From positions 124,001-188,000 of the forward strand of contig CAWGKI010000019.1 of the NCBI GenBank assembly GCA_963823095.1: a stretch of DNA of 64,000 bases. The letters are read 5' to 3'. The stretch comes from CAIVVT01 sp963823095 (GTDB lineage: Bacteria; Acidobacteriota; Terriglobia; Bryobacterales; Bryobacteraceae). How positions within the stretch are numbered: position 1 is the stretch's first letter; every line of letters begins with the position of its first letter. A model generated the notes under the pieces. That model saw nothing but the letters and a program-made list of their open reading frames with translations, was not told the DNA's origin and did not search any database. Positions 44,520-54,097 of this stretch are shown here, in pieces. Both the position numbers and the translations under genes were made by a program.

Positions 44520-47429
44520 ATGCTACGAACGCTTGCAGCCCGCCTACTCTTCGTGTGCGCACCGCTGGCCGCGGTTGCGGCCGAATTCCCTCCGGCTCCC
44601 GACACCCCCTTCATCCAGGAGTATCGCGATGAGGTCGCGTACCCCGCGGAAGCCAACGCCGCCGAGGTGCGGGCCATCGTCGTGGATCGGGATGACAACC
44701 TCTGGCTTGCCTCCAAGGCCGGCGTCTTCGAGCGCCAGGGGGGCGCATGGCGGAAGATGCTGTCAGGCTCCACCTACGCGCTGGCGGCGCGAAACGGAGA
44801 TGTCTGGGCCGGGACCTGGCACGGGCTATACAGGATTCGTGCGAGCGAGGCCGGGCAGGATGCAGGTATCCCGGCAGTGCCTGTCGTCGCGCTGTGGGCC
44901 GATGAGCGAGGTGTGATTGCGGCGACTCATAGCGCGTTGTATGAGTTCGACGGAGCGCAGTGGCGCAGCTCGCCGTGGGCCGGTTCAAAAGCCATTCGCG
45001 CCATCACCCGCGACTCTGCCGGTGGCGTGTGGGTCGCAACGGGCATGGGCGCCTACTATCGCCAGTCCGGGGAGTTCCGTGAGATCTACAAAGAGGCGGA
45101 CCTGCTTGCTGGCGACTTGCGCGCCGTGGCGGTCTCGCCCGTGGGAGACGTCTGGCTGGGCGGCACCGCGGGTCTGGATGTCTACCGGCAAGGCCGCCGG
45201 GCCGAGTGGCACAACACCTCCGACGGCATGCCCAATCAGGAAGTGCGCTGCCTGGCGGTGGAGCCCGATGGCACCGTCTGGGTGGGCACCGCGCTCGGCG
45301 CCGTGCGGCGCGCCGGCGGCCGCTGGTCGTTGCGGTACAGCCGGCGATGGCTGCCTTCCGACGACGTGCGGGCGATCGCCGTAGGCCGCGACAGAACGGT
45401 GTGGGTGGCCACGGCGTCCGGCTTGAGCGCCATTCACCGCAAGCGGATGACCCTCGCAGAGAAGGCCGATCACTACCTGAAGATCTGCCTCGCACGACAT
45501 GTTCGTGCACCATATCTGGTGGAGCAGTGCGATCTGAAAGCGCCCGGCGATACGGAGCACTTCACGCCGCGCGACGACGACAACGAAGGCGGCTACACCG
45601 GCCTGTACCTCGCGATGGAGTCCTATCGTTACGCCGTGACGAAAGACCCGGGTGCGTTGGAGAATGCGCGCAAGGCTTTTCGGGCCATGAAGTTCCTGCA
45701 GGAGGTCACGGGCACCAGTGGCTTCTTCGCGCGCACGGTCGTTCCGGCCGACTGGACCAAGGTCCACGACGGGAACGAGACGATTCCCGCCGAGACGCGC
45801 GCCGACCGCGCGGTTCAAAACCCGCGCGATAAGCCGCTCGACAACCGCTGGCGGCGCAGTGCGGACGGCAAGTGGCTGTGGAAAGGCGACACGAGTTCGG
45901 ATGAGACCACCATGCACATGTTCGGCTACTCGGTTTACTACCGCCTCGCCGCGGACGAAGCCGAGCGGAGCATCATTCGCGATCATGTGCGCCGGATCGT
46001 CGACTACATGATCGACGGCGGCTTCACTTTTCGCGACATCGACGGCAGGCCGACGCTCTGGGCCGTCTGGGCGCCGGAGAAGTTGAACGGCGACCCCGAT
46101 TGGCGTGCGGAACGCTGGCTGAACGGCCTGGAGATGCTCGCGTATGTGCGCTTTGCCGAGTCTGTTACTGGCGATTCCAAGTACCACTCCGCCGCTCGCG
46201 AGCTGATCGAGAAGCATCATTACGACCGCTACGCGCGCCATCCGCTGGCCACTGAGCCATCGGAGCGCACTAGCTTCGACCAGGAACTGGCCGGCGCGGT
46301 GCTAGAGTTGGCCCTTCAAGAGCAGGATTCCGCCGTTCGGCCCATTTACGAAGAGGGCCTGGCCTTCTGGTGGGAGCATGTCCGTCCCGAGGACAGTCCG
46401 TTCTTCAACTTTCTGTGGGCCTCCGTGGCGCACCCGCGTTCCGGGAGCGAGTTGAACCTCGATCGCGCGGTGGAAGTTCTGCGCGACGAGCCGCTCGACC
46501 TGGTTCAGTGGACCGTGGACAGCCGCAAGCGCGAGGACGTCCGCCTCATCCACCAGCCCATGCTCGACGACACGCAGGTGGACCGCATCCTGCCGCCGAG
46601 CGAGCGCGCGACCATCCGCACTGACAGCAACCTCTACAGCGCCGTGCGCGGCGAGGACGGCATGTCGGAAAGCAGCGGCGTCTTCTGGTTGCTGCCCTAC
46701 TGGATGGGACGCTACCACGGCTTCATCCAAGGGCCCGGGATCGCGGTCATCGCCCACCGCGGCGAACACCTGAGCCATGTCGAGAACACGCTGCCCGCCT
46801 TCCAGGCCGCCATCGACGCGGGCGCGGACTACTTCGAGTGCGACGTACGCACGACCTCCGACGGACGCATGGTGTTGATGCACGATGGATCTGTCGATCG
46901 CACCACGAATGGCAAGGGCCGCGTCGCGGACTTGACGTTTGCTGGGATCCGCTCCTTGGACGCTCACGGCAACCGGGTGCCCACTTTTGAGGAAGCGCTG
47001 GAACTCGCCAAAGGGCGCATCGGGGTCTACGTCGACAACAAGGAAACCCGGCCAGAGGCGCTGGTGCAGGCGATTGAGCGCGCCGGCATGGGAGAGCACG
47101 CCGTGGTCTATGGCGGGGAGGAACTGCGTGCCATACATGCGCTGCGGCCCGCGTGGAAGATGATGCCCGAGGCCGACAGCCCGGCGGATCTGCAGCGCGC
47201 CATCGATGCGCTGGACCTCTCGGTCGCGGCTTTCGACGCAAGCGACTTCAAGCCCGAGGTAATCGCGGTGGCGCGCAAAGCCGGCATCGACATCTTCATC
47301 GACAGCCTTGGCGCGCAGGACAACGAGCAGCACTGGCAGGCGGCCATTGACGCGGGAGCCACCGGCATTCAGACCGACCATCCCGCGCAACTGGTTCGCT
47401 TCCTGCGTGAGCACGGCCTGCATCGCTGA
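44520..47429 (+). CDS. three-domain secreted protein: beta-propeller, (alpha/alpha) barrel, GDPD
   Basis: 969 residues. Signal peptide 1-20. Residues about 40-310 hold five or six Reg_prop blades (repeated VRAIVVDRDDNLWLASKAGV-type units ending in VWVATASGL). Residues about 320-735 are a helical barrel paralogous to the protein at 31068 (DDDNEGGYTGLYLAMESYRY, WKGDTSSDETTMHM). Residues about 740-969 are a full glycerophosphodiester phosphodiesterase: AHRGE with His746, ENTLPAFQAAIDAGADYFEC, DVRTTSDGRMVLMHD and TDHPAQLVRFL. The GDPD part would split phosphodiesters using a metal ion. I know of no described protein with these three parts in one chain. The GDPD start follows LLPYWMGRYHGFIQG directly, the normal end of the paralogue, so it looks like a clean fusion. 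Confidence 0.8.
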   Translation: MLRTLAARLLFVCAPLAAVAAEFPPAPDTPFIQEYRDEVAYPAEANAAEVRAIVVDRDDNLWLASKAGVFERQGGAWRKMLSGSTYALAARNGDVWAGTWHGLYRIRASEAGQDAGIPAVPVVALWADERGVIAATHSALYEFDGAQWRSSPWAGSKAIRAITRDSAGGVWVATGMGAYYRQSGEFREIYKEADLLAGDLRAVAVSPVGDVWLGGTAGLDVYRQGRRAEWHNTSDGMPNQEVRCLAVEPDGTVWVGTALGAVRRAGGRWSLRYSRRWLPSDDVRAIAVGRDRTVWVATASGLSAIHRKRMTLAEKADHYLKICLARHVRAPYLVEQCDLKAPGDTEHFTPRDDDNEGGYTGLYLAMESYRYAVTKDPGALENARKAFRAMKFLQEVTGTSGFFARTVVPADWTKVHDGNETIPAETRADRAVQNPRDKPLDNRWRRSADGKWLWKGDTSSDETTMHMFGYSVYYRLAADEAERSIIRDHVRRIVDYMIDGGFTFRDIDGRPTLWAVWAPEKLNGDPDWRAERWLNGLEMLAYVRFAESVTGDSKYHSAARELIEKHHYDRYARHPLATEPSERTSFDQELAGAVLELALQEQDSAVRPIYEEGLAFWWEHVRPEDSPFFNFLWASVAHPRSGSELNLDRAVEVLRDEPLDLVQWTVDSRKREDVRLIHQPMLDDTQVDRILPPSERATIRTDSNLYSAVRGEDGMSESSGVFWLLPYWMGRYHGFIQGPGIAVIAHRGEHLSHVENTLPAFQAAIDAGADYFECDVRTTSDGRMVLMHDGSVDRTTNGKGRVADLTFAGIRSLDAHGNRVPTFEEALELAKGRIGVYVDNKETRPEALVQAIERAGMGEHAVVYGGEELRAIHALRPAWKMMPEADSPADLQRAIDALDLSVAAFDASDFKPEVIAVARKAGIDIFIDSLGAQDNEQHWQAAIDAGATGIQTDHPAQLVRFLREHGLHR

Positions 47430-47498
47430 TCGAAACCAGGCGCAAGCTCGGCCGGGCCAAGCAGAGCAAAGCGGCGGAAGGGGCGAGACTGGGAGCAG

Positions 47499-49919
47499 GT
47501 GACGCGGCAAGACCACACAAGCGGGCAGCGCGTGCGAGCGGCAGTGTCGCGGAGGCGGGTATTCGCGATCGGTGCGCTCTTGTTCGCGGCGGCGCCCTTT
47601 ATCGCCTTGCGCGCTCTGGCCGGGCGCTCCGCGCTGACGTCGGCGATCATTGTGGATTATCCCTTGGAAGGTTCGCTGTTCCCGCCCGACATGGCGGCGC
47701 CGACGGTGCAGTGGCGCGACGCGACGGAGGGCGTCACACGCTGGCGCATCGAAGTGGTCTTCGGCGACGGCCAGGCTCCTCTGCAGGTCGAATCCGCGGG
47801 CGAGCGGCCGCGTCTCGGCCCCATCGATCCACGCTGCGTTTCCAAGACAAATGCTTTGCCCGAGCTGACGCCGGAGCAGGCTGCCGCCCATACCTGGCGG
47901 CCGCAGCCCGCCGAGTGGGCAGTGATCAAGCAGCACTCTGTCGAGCACCCGGCCGCGGTCACCATCACCGGCTTGCGCGGCGGACAGCCGGTGTCGCAAG
48001 GCCGGTTCACACTGGAGACTTCGCGCGATCCTGTGGGTGCGCCGATCTTTTACCGTGACGTGCCACTGATGCCCACGGAAGGCGAGAAGGGCATCATCAA
48101 ACCGCTCTCCGCGCAGGCCGTCCGGCTGATCACATGGCGGTTGCGCGATGTCGCCCGCGTTGAGAGCCGCACCCTGATCGACAGTTTCCCGACGTGCGCG
48201 AACTGCCACTCGTTCTCCGCCGACGGCAAGACGCTCGGTGTGGACGTGGATGGCCCGCAGAACGACAAGGGGCTGTACGCGCTGGTGGCGGTTCAGCCTC
48301 ACACCTCTATTCGCAATGAGGATGTGATTCGCTGGAGCGCGTTTCGCGGCCAACTCGGCGGGCAGTTCCGGGTCGGGTTCATGTCGCAGGTCTCTCCCGA
48401 CGGCCGGCATGTGGTGACGATGATCAACGATCCCGGCGCGGAGAGCCGCGAGCGCATGGGCGATGTGCGCGGCAAGTATTACGCGGTCAATTTCAAGGAC
48501 TATCGCTTCCTGCAGGTGTTCTTCCCCACGCGCGGAATTCTGGCCTGCTACAGCCGCGAGAGCGGACGCCTGACGCCGCTGCCGGGCGCCGACGATCCGC
48601 GCTATGTGCAGACCGGCGGTGTGTGGAGCCCGGACGGCAGCTACATCGTGTTTGCCCGCGCGAAAGCTCGCGATCCGTTTGTAGAGGGTCAGCCGCTGGC
48701 TCTGCGCGCGAACGATCCCAACGAGACACAAATCCAATACGACCTTTACCGCGTGCCATTCAACGATGGTCGCGGCGGAAGGGCCGAGCCCATCGCAGGA
48801 GCTTCGGCCAACGGCATGAGCAATTCATTTCCCAAGGTCTCCCCCGACGGCCGCTGGATCGTGTACGTGCAGGCGCGCAACGGACTGCTGATGCGCCCGG
48901 ACAGCCAGCTCTACATCGTCCCGGCGCAGGGCGGCGCCGCTCGGCGTATGCGCTGCAATACGGCGCTGATGAACTCATGGCACAGCTTTTCGCCCAATGG
49001 GCGCTGGCTCGTGTTTTCTTCGAAGAGCCGGTCGCCGTACACGCAATTGCTCCTGACTCACATCGACGCGGATGGGTACGACAGTCCGGCGATTCTGATC
49101 GAGAACACCACGGCGGCCAATCGCGCGGCGAACATCCCGGAGTTCGTGAACGTCGCTCAGGACGGCCTGCTGGGGATCGAGTCGCCGGCGACGGAGTTCT
49201 ACCGCTTAAGCGATCTGGCGCTCGAATTAGGCAAGCAGGGTCGGCACGCCGAGGCAATCGAGCAGTGGCAACTTGCGTTGAAGTTGAATCCCGATGACGC
49301 GGGCGCGGAGACCAATCTCGGAGTCTCCCTGGCCAAGGCGGGCCGGCCGCGAGACGCGATTGCGCATTTTGAAAAAGCGCTGGCCTTGAATCCGCAAGAC
49401 GCGGGGGCTCATGCCAACGCCGGCGGAATCCTGGCACAGTTGGGCCGCATGGAAGAGGCGCTTCCGCATCTCCAGCAGGCCATTTCGCTTGCTCCGAATT
49501 CCGCCCACGCGCACTACAACCTGGGCGCGGCGCTATACGCAGGCCGCGGCGACAAACGCGGCGCGCTTGCGGAGTGGCGGACGGCGCTGCGCCTCGCCCC
49601 CGGCTACGTCCCTGCCGTGCGGCGCATGGCCTGGATTCTGGCTACGAGTCCGGACGCTTCGATCCGTGCGGGCGGGGAAGCCCTGTAGCTCGCCCGGAAA
49701 GCCGTGCAGCTGTCGCCTCCCGAGGACCCTGAGGCGCTGGACACGCTGGCCGCGGCTCTGGCCGAGAACGGGCAATACACCGAGGCCGTTCGCGCGGCGC
49801 GCCAAGCGCTGGAGGCAGCCACCAGGCAACACGATCGGCAACTGGCCGAATCGATCCGCGAGCGCATCGCACTGTATGAAGCGGGGCATCCCATCGTCGA
49901 TCGGGCTTCCAGCCGGTGA
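47499..49919 (+). pseudogene. haem c/PD40/TPR protein interrupted by an in-frame stop
   Basis: The GTG at 47499, with GGGAG just upstream, opens a protein with an N-terminal membrane anchor (about 20-40). A beta-sandwich domain follows, then a single haem site CANCH (Cys233-His237), a TolB/PD40 propeller (about 300-560: SPDGRHVVTM, SPDGSYIVFA, SPDGRWIVYV, SPNGRWLVFS) and a C-terminal TPR array (from about 575). A TAG at 49686-49688 interrupts a TPR, and the same frame continues with perfect TPR-type sequence (LARKAVQLSPPEDPEALDTL) to a stop at 49917-49919. So one base change probably broke the gene, or the read is wrong. A shorter, 729-residue product could still be stable. Hybrids of this type are known in Acidobacteriota and Bacteroidota; their role is unclear. 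Confidence 0.75.
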
Positions 49920-49938
49920 ACTCCAATTCTGTTCGACC

Positions 49939-50712
49939 TCAGGCCGCTGGCGGCAAGCCGGACCCGAAACCCCCATCGACAACCAGCGACGTTCCCGTAA
50001 TGAACGAGGCGTCGTCACTCGCTAGAAAGACTGCGGCGCGACCTACTTCCTCGGGCCGGCCGATGCGCCATAGGGCGTGGAGTTTCCCGGCCGAGGCGCG
50101 CGCGGCGCCGGGATCCGGCTGAGCCAGGAAGTAGCCTTCGGCGAGGCCCGCGTCGATGTAGCCCGGGCAGATGCAGTTGACGCGGATCCCCTCCTTTCCG
50201 TGATCGATGGCCATGGCTTTGGTGAGCCCTATGATTGCCGCCTTGGTCGCGCAGTAGCCGGCGCAGAAGGGCTCGACGAAGAAGCCGTTCACCGACGACA
50301 TGTTCACAATGCAGCCGTGCGTCTTGCGTAGCTCCGGCAGAAAGTACTTCGAGCATAGGAAGACGCCGCCGAGATTGACGGCAATCTCGCGGTTCCATTC
50401 CTCGAACGTCGTGTCTTCCACCGTCTTGTTCACTTGGACTGCGGCGTTGTTGAAGAGTACGTTGACATGCGAGAAGCGGTCGAGCGTGCGCATCAGGAGG
50501 CTCTCCACCGAAGCCGGATCCGCGACGTCGGCGGCGACTGCGAGCGCCGTGCCGCCTCGCGCTTCGATGAGCCCGGCGGTCTCGAGCGCGCCGATTTCAT
50601 TGATGTCGGCGACCACCACTAGGGCGCCCTCCTTGGCGAATTCCAGGGCGCTGAAGCGCCCGATGCCCGCGCCCGCGCCGGTGATCACGGCCACTCGATT
50701 CTGCAATTTCAT
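49939..50712 (-). CDS. short-chain dehydrogenase/reductase
   Basis: 257 residues from the ATG at 50712 (GAGGAG nine bases upstream; the longer frame adds 18 residues without family match). Classical SDR: cofactor motif TGAGAGIG near the N-terminus, NNAAV, the Ser of NMSS and the YCATK catalytic Tyr-Lys, and the C-terminal TSLVVDGGFGSGLPP. The acidic residue after strand 2 (VVADIN) favours NAD. It is the last gene of a minus-strand set with an aminotransferase and an EamA transporter, so oxidation of the transamination product or a related alcohol is plausible. Confidence 0.85.
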   Translation of the reverse strand: MKLQNRVAVITGAGAGIGRFSALEFAKEGALVVVADINEIGALETAGLIEARGGTALAVAADVADPASVESLLMRTLDRFSHVNVLFNNAAVQVNKTVEDTTFEEWNREIAVNLGGVFLCSKYFLPELRKTHGCIVNMSSVNGFFVEPFCAGYCATKAAIIGLTKAMAIDHGKEGIRVNCICPGYIDAGLAEGYFLAQPDPGAARASAGKLHALWRIGRPEEVGRAAVFLASDDASFITGTSLVVDGGFGSGLPPAA

Positions 50713-50784
50713 TTCGTATGTGCTCCTCTGCGCGCGGACGCTAAACTGCGCCTCTACTGCCTGCACGGTCGTCGCTCCGTAACA

Positions 50785-52145
50785 TCACGCTACGCTGTGC
50801 ACGCTGGCCACGCGGTCGAGCGCCTGAACTAGCGATCGCTCGATGAGCGAGAACATCTCGTCAATATCCGCCTTCTGCGCGATCAGCGCGGGCGACACGG
50901 CGAACCACGATGGATCGACACGCAGGATGAGCCCGTTTTCGAGCGACAGTCTGTTTCAATGCGGTCCCCAACTCGGGGAATGGCTGCGAGCGTCCGCGTG
51001 TCTCTCACAAGTTCCACGCCCCGCAGGATGCCACGGCCACGGACCTCGCGGACCACGCCGTACTTCTTCAACGACTCAAGACGGACGGCGAGATACTCGC
51101 CGATTTCCGCGGCGTTTTCCAAGAGCTTGCGCTCGACGATTTCGTCGATGACGGCAATTCCGGCGGCGCAAGCCAGGGGGTTGCCCGCAAACGTCTGTCC
51201 ATGCATGAACTGCACGTCGTCCTCGGCCCGGCCCCAGAACGCGTCGGCCAGGTCCTCGCGCGCGACCATCGCGGCCAGCGGGATTGCGCCGTTCGAGATG
51301 CCTTTGCCGCAGCACAGGATGTCGGGCGTCACGCCGAAAGTCTGCGCGGCGAACATGCTGCCCGTCTTGCCGAAGCCGGTGATCACTTCGTCGAAGATCA
51401 GCAGGACATTGTGGCGGTTGCAGATGTCGCGGATGATTTGAAAATACTCGGACGTAGGCGTGATGATGCCGCCGGTGTTGCCGATGGGCTCGACGATGAC
51501 GCCGGCCACGGTAGCGGGGTCCTCGCCGACAATAACGTCCTCAAACGCTTGGGCGGCGAAGCGGTTGCACTCGTCCCACGAGGAGAATTGCGAGCGGTAA
51601 TGCGTCGGTGGAAAGACCTTCAAAAAGCCGGGCATTTGCGGCTCGAACTTCGTTTTCCTCGGGCCAGTTCCACTGGCGCTCATGGCCGCGCCCGTGGAGC
51701 CGTGATAGCCCTGGTAGCGGCTGATGAACTTGTACTTGCCAGGGTGGCCGGTTTGCTTGAAGTACTGCCGCGCGAACTTCATCGCCGCCTCGGTCGCCTC
51801 CGAGCCGCCGCTGAACGGCTTCACGTAATTCAAGCCCGCGGGCGTGACCGAACCGAGCTTCTCCACGTAGTCGAGCGTGACATCGGAGACTCCATGCAGC
51901 GGCGGAGCAAAGGTCATGCGCTCCATCTGCCTGCGCATGGCGTCGAGCACCCGGCGGTTGCCGTGGCCGAGCGTGGCGACGAAGATGCCGCTGATCGCGT
52001 CGAAGTAGCGGCGTCCCTCAATGTCCCAGCAGTAGAAACCCTCGGCCCGATCCAGGATCAGCGGATGCTCCAGGAATTCGGCGGTCTGGCGAAAATCCAG
52101 GAACGTGTGCTTGAGCAGTCTTTCTCGTCTCGAATCCAGTTTCAT
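50785..52145 (-). pseudogene. class III aminotransferase with a frameshift near the C-terminus
   Basis: Starts at the ATG at 52145. PLP-enzyme features of the ornithine/GABA/omega-amino acid group are all present: FSGGSEATEAAMKFAR, YHGSTGAAMSASG, LIFDEVITGFGKTG, and the cofactor Lys in CCGKGISNGAIPL. After PRVGD the frame is lost near 50950: one base seems missing in this reading, and the true end (LENGLILRVDPSWFAVSPAL to RVASVHSVA) follows in another frame to a TGA at 50785-50787. As written, the product would have about 40 altered terminal residues. It likely transfers an amino group from an omega-amino acid or amine to pyruvate or 2-oxoglutarate. A one-base gap separates it from an upstream relic frame. 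Confidence 0.8.
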
Positions 52146-52146
52146 T

Positions 52147-52305
52147 TCAATCGTCCCGCGCCTCACTTGCCCCGAGTGTCCCGACGAGCGTGAACGCTGT
52201 TTCGTCCGGCATCTGTTTGCGCACCGCCTCGCCGATGGAATGAACGACGCCGGACTGCGGACAAATCTTTACCCGTCGAGGTCTCGACCGCGTTCGATTC
52301 GAGGT
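52147..52305 (-). pseudogene. possible 3' relic of a gene ahead of the aminotransferase
   Basis: An open stretch of about 52 codons ends ...SIGEAVRKQMPDETAFTLVG...SEARDD with its TGA one base before the aminotransferase ATG, exactly as a co-transcribed gene would. The composition of the last 35 residues looks protein-like, but there is no matching start and the upstream part is cut by the EamA gene. I do not recognise the family; it may be what remains of a gene lost by deletion. Confidence 0.3.
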
Positions 52306-52326
52306 TCAGCATCGCGAACTCCCGCA

Positions 52327-53274
52327 TCAGTAACTCGTGTCGTACTTGACGATCAGGATCGTCCCGGCCAGGACAATCGCGGATCCAAAAACAGCCATGG
52401 CGCTGAGCCGCTCGCCGAGCAAAACAGCGGCCAGAATCACCCCAAACACCGGAACCAGATACAACGACGTCGAGGCCACCGTGACGTCGAGATGCTGCAA
52501 GGCCGAGAAGAACAGCAGCATGGACGCGCCGTACATGAGCAGCGCCAGGAAAGCGAAAGCCGCCCAGGATTTCCAGTCGAAAGTGGTGAGCACCTGCCAG
52601 TGAAACGGCTCGACCCACAGCAGCAACGGGATGCTCGCGATCGAAGCGGTGATGTAGCTGAAGATCAGAATCTCGATCTCCTGGTAACGCGACATCAGTC
52701 CTTTGCAGTAGACGTTGTAAAACGACGACCCAAGGCAGCCGCAGAGAATCAAACCGTTACCGGCGAGGTAGCGCATTTCGCCGAAGGAGCTCTGGCGGAG
52801 GTCCTCAGCCGAAAGGAAGAAGACGCCCAAGAGCCCGAGCACCAGCGAGCCGATGCGTAGCAGCGTGATCCGCTCGCGCAGCATGAACGTGGCGAGCACT
52901 GCGGTCAGCACCGGGATCATCAGGTTGAGAATCGCGCCGTTGGAGGCGAGCGACTTGCTGATACCCCAAGTCATGCCCAACTGCGCCAGCACCTGGCCTC
53001 CGACACCCGCGATGGCGAACTTGCCCCAATCTCTCCAGCCGGGGCGCGGGGCGCCGGGCCGGCGCCGGCGCTCGCGGACAAGCAGCGGGACCATGAGCAG
53101 CGTGGTGACGTAGAAGGGGAGAAACGTGATGGCGACCGGACCGAGTTGGCGGTCCAGAAATTTGATGGCGCTGCCTTGCGCCGACCAGATCAGGCAGGCG
53201 AGCGAGAGCAGAAAGAAGTACCAGATGGTCTTGCGCCTCTGGGCCGGGCGCGGGGCGGTCTCCACTGCGTCCAA
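52327..53274 (-). CDS. EamA/DMT-family transporter
   Basis: 315 residues with ten membrane helices in two EamA repeats (about 15-150 and 170-310). The first begins FFLLSLACLIWSAQGSAIKF, and the second ends VFGSAIVLAGTILIVKY. The likely start is TTG at 53274, with AGGAG seven bases upstream. The family exports or imports metabolites such as amino acids and nucleotide precursors. Its place before an aminotransferase and an SDR suggests an amino compound. First gene of this minus-strand group. Confidence 0.85.
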   Translation of the reverse strand: MDAVETAPRPAQRRKTIWYFFLLSLACLIWSAQGSAIKFLDRQLGPVAITFLPFYVTTLLMVPLLVRERRRRPGAPRPGWRDWGKFAIAGVGGQVLAQLGMTWGISKSLASNGAILNLMIPVLTAVLATFMLRERITLLRIGSLVLGLLGVFFLSAEDLRQSSFGEMRYLAGNGLILCGCLGSSFYNVYCKGLMSRYQEIEILIFSYITASIASIPLLLWVEPFHWQVLTTFDWKSWAAFAFLALLMYGASMLLFFSALQHLDVTVASTSLYLVPVFGVILAAVLLGERLSAMAVFGSAIVLAGTILIVKYDTSY

Positions 53275-54097
53275 TCGGTGCTCCTTAGCTCACTGACTCT
53301 CTATCTTCTCCGGTACGAAGCTGCGCGACCAGAATGGCCGGTCAAGCCTTGGCCAGCTCAGATAATTCATATGATCTTTTACCGCGCCACTTTGGGTCAA
53401 GACAATAGTGAATAGGCTAGCGCGGACGCCTGATCCCATCGTGATGGTCAAGCTCGTTCCCAGGAGCGGATTCGCCAACACACGGCCTCGTTGCATTGCG
53501 GAGAAGATCCAAGCGATGGCCGGCCGTATGTTTCGGGCTTCCGCCCGCCTGACGAGTTGTTCGGGGCGGAAGTGGAACGCGCGCCGGGAGCCGTCCTGGG
53601 ACACACCGGCCACGCAGGCACCCATCTCCGACCACACTCCACACAACAGGGCCGGTGCCGTCTCAATGGCAGGCGCAAGCGAAACTACGCCCAAGTCTCT
53701 GGAAGCCGGTCGACGCTCGCTCGGGTAAATGCAGGAAAGAACTCAGCCGCAAGATGTGATCGCTTTGATCAGGTGATGGCCATTTGGAGCGCCGGCCGGG
53801 CCTGAACGGACTCGCGAGCCATGGTCTGCATCGATGTTACAAAGCATTGATAAGCAGCGAGATATTCTGCGATTGTGTCAAGGGGACAGCATCAATCAAG
53901 CGTCACCGTGCGATGACGGCCGCTCAACGCTACGTGTACGGGTGAAAACATCATACTTGACAGGCACCGGCAACTATGGCGTTCTAAGGTCTGGGTTCTG
54001 CCGGGAGCAGGGTCTGGAATGGCTGCTGGCGAGTTCGCGTCCCATCGGATGCCGAATGCGGGTGGCTTGCGCGTTGTGCCGGGCTTTAGGAGAAACC
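53275..54097. other. 820-base intergenic region, possible minus-strand relic
   Basis: No confident gene. A minus-strand frame at about 53400-53694 has protein-like composition (GVVSLAPAIETAPALLCGVW) but no recognisable family, and plus-strand frames in the same stretch look like its shadow. TTGACA occurs at 53957 on the plus strand without a good -10. AGGAG at 54089 belongs to the next gene. Confidence 0.35.

Noticed and set aside
46302..48737. 811-codon minus-strand frame over the GDPD and PD40 genes
   Set aside because: It spans two unrelated genes and their spacer, with the composition of a reverse reading and no motif.
49686..49688. TAG read as pyrrolysine or another recoded residue
   Set aside because: No recoding context; the site lies in an ordinary TPR and other indel lesions nearby make an error or mutation simpler.
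52163..52618. Minus-strand frame of about 150 codons overlapping the end of EamA
   Set aside because: It overlaps the well-supported EamA reading frame and has no family match; only the short tail at 52147-52305 in another frame looks protein-like.
53950..53956. ATCATAC as a GntR operator shared with the sites at 58148 and 61010
   Set aside because: The sites at 61012 and 61174 are better explained as -10 elements with well-placed -35 boxes, so the shared letters are weak support for an operator.
53957..53985. TTGACA upstream of the 54098 gene as a housekeeping promoter
   Set aside because: The base group at 17-base spacing (CGTTCT) is a poor -10 and no better one fits.
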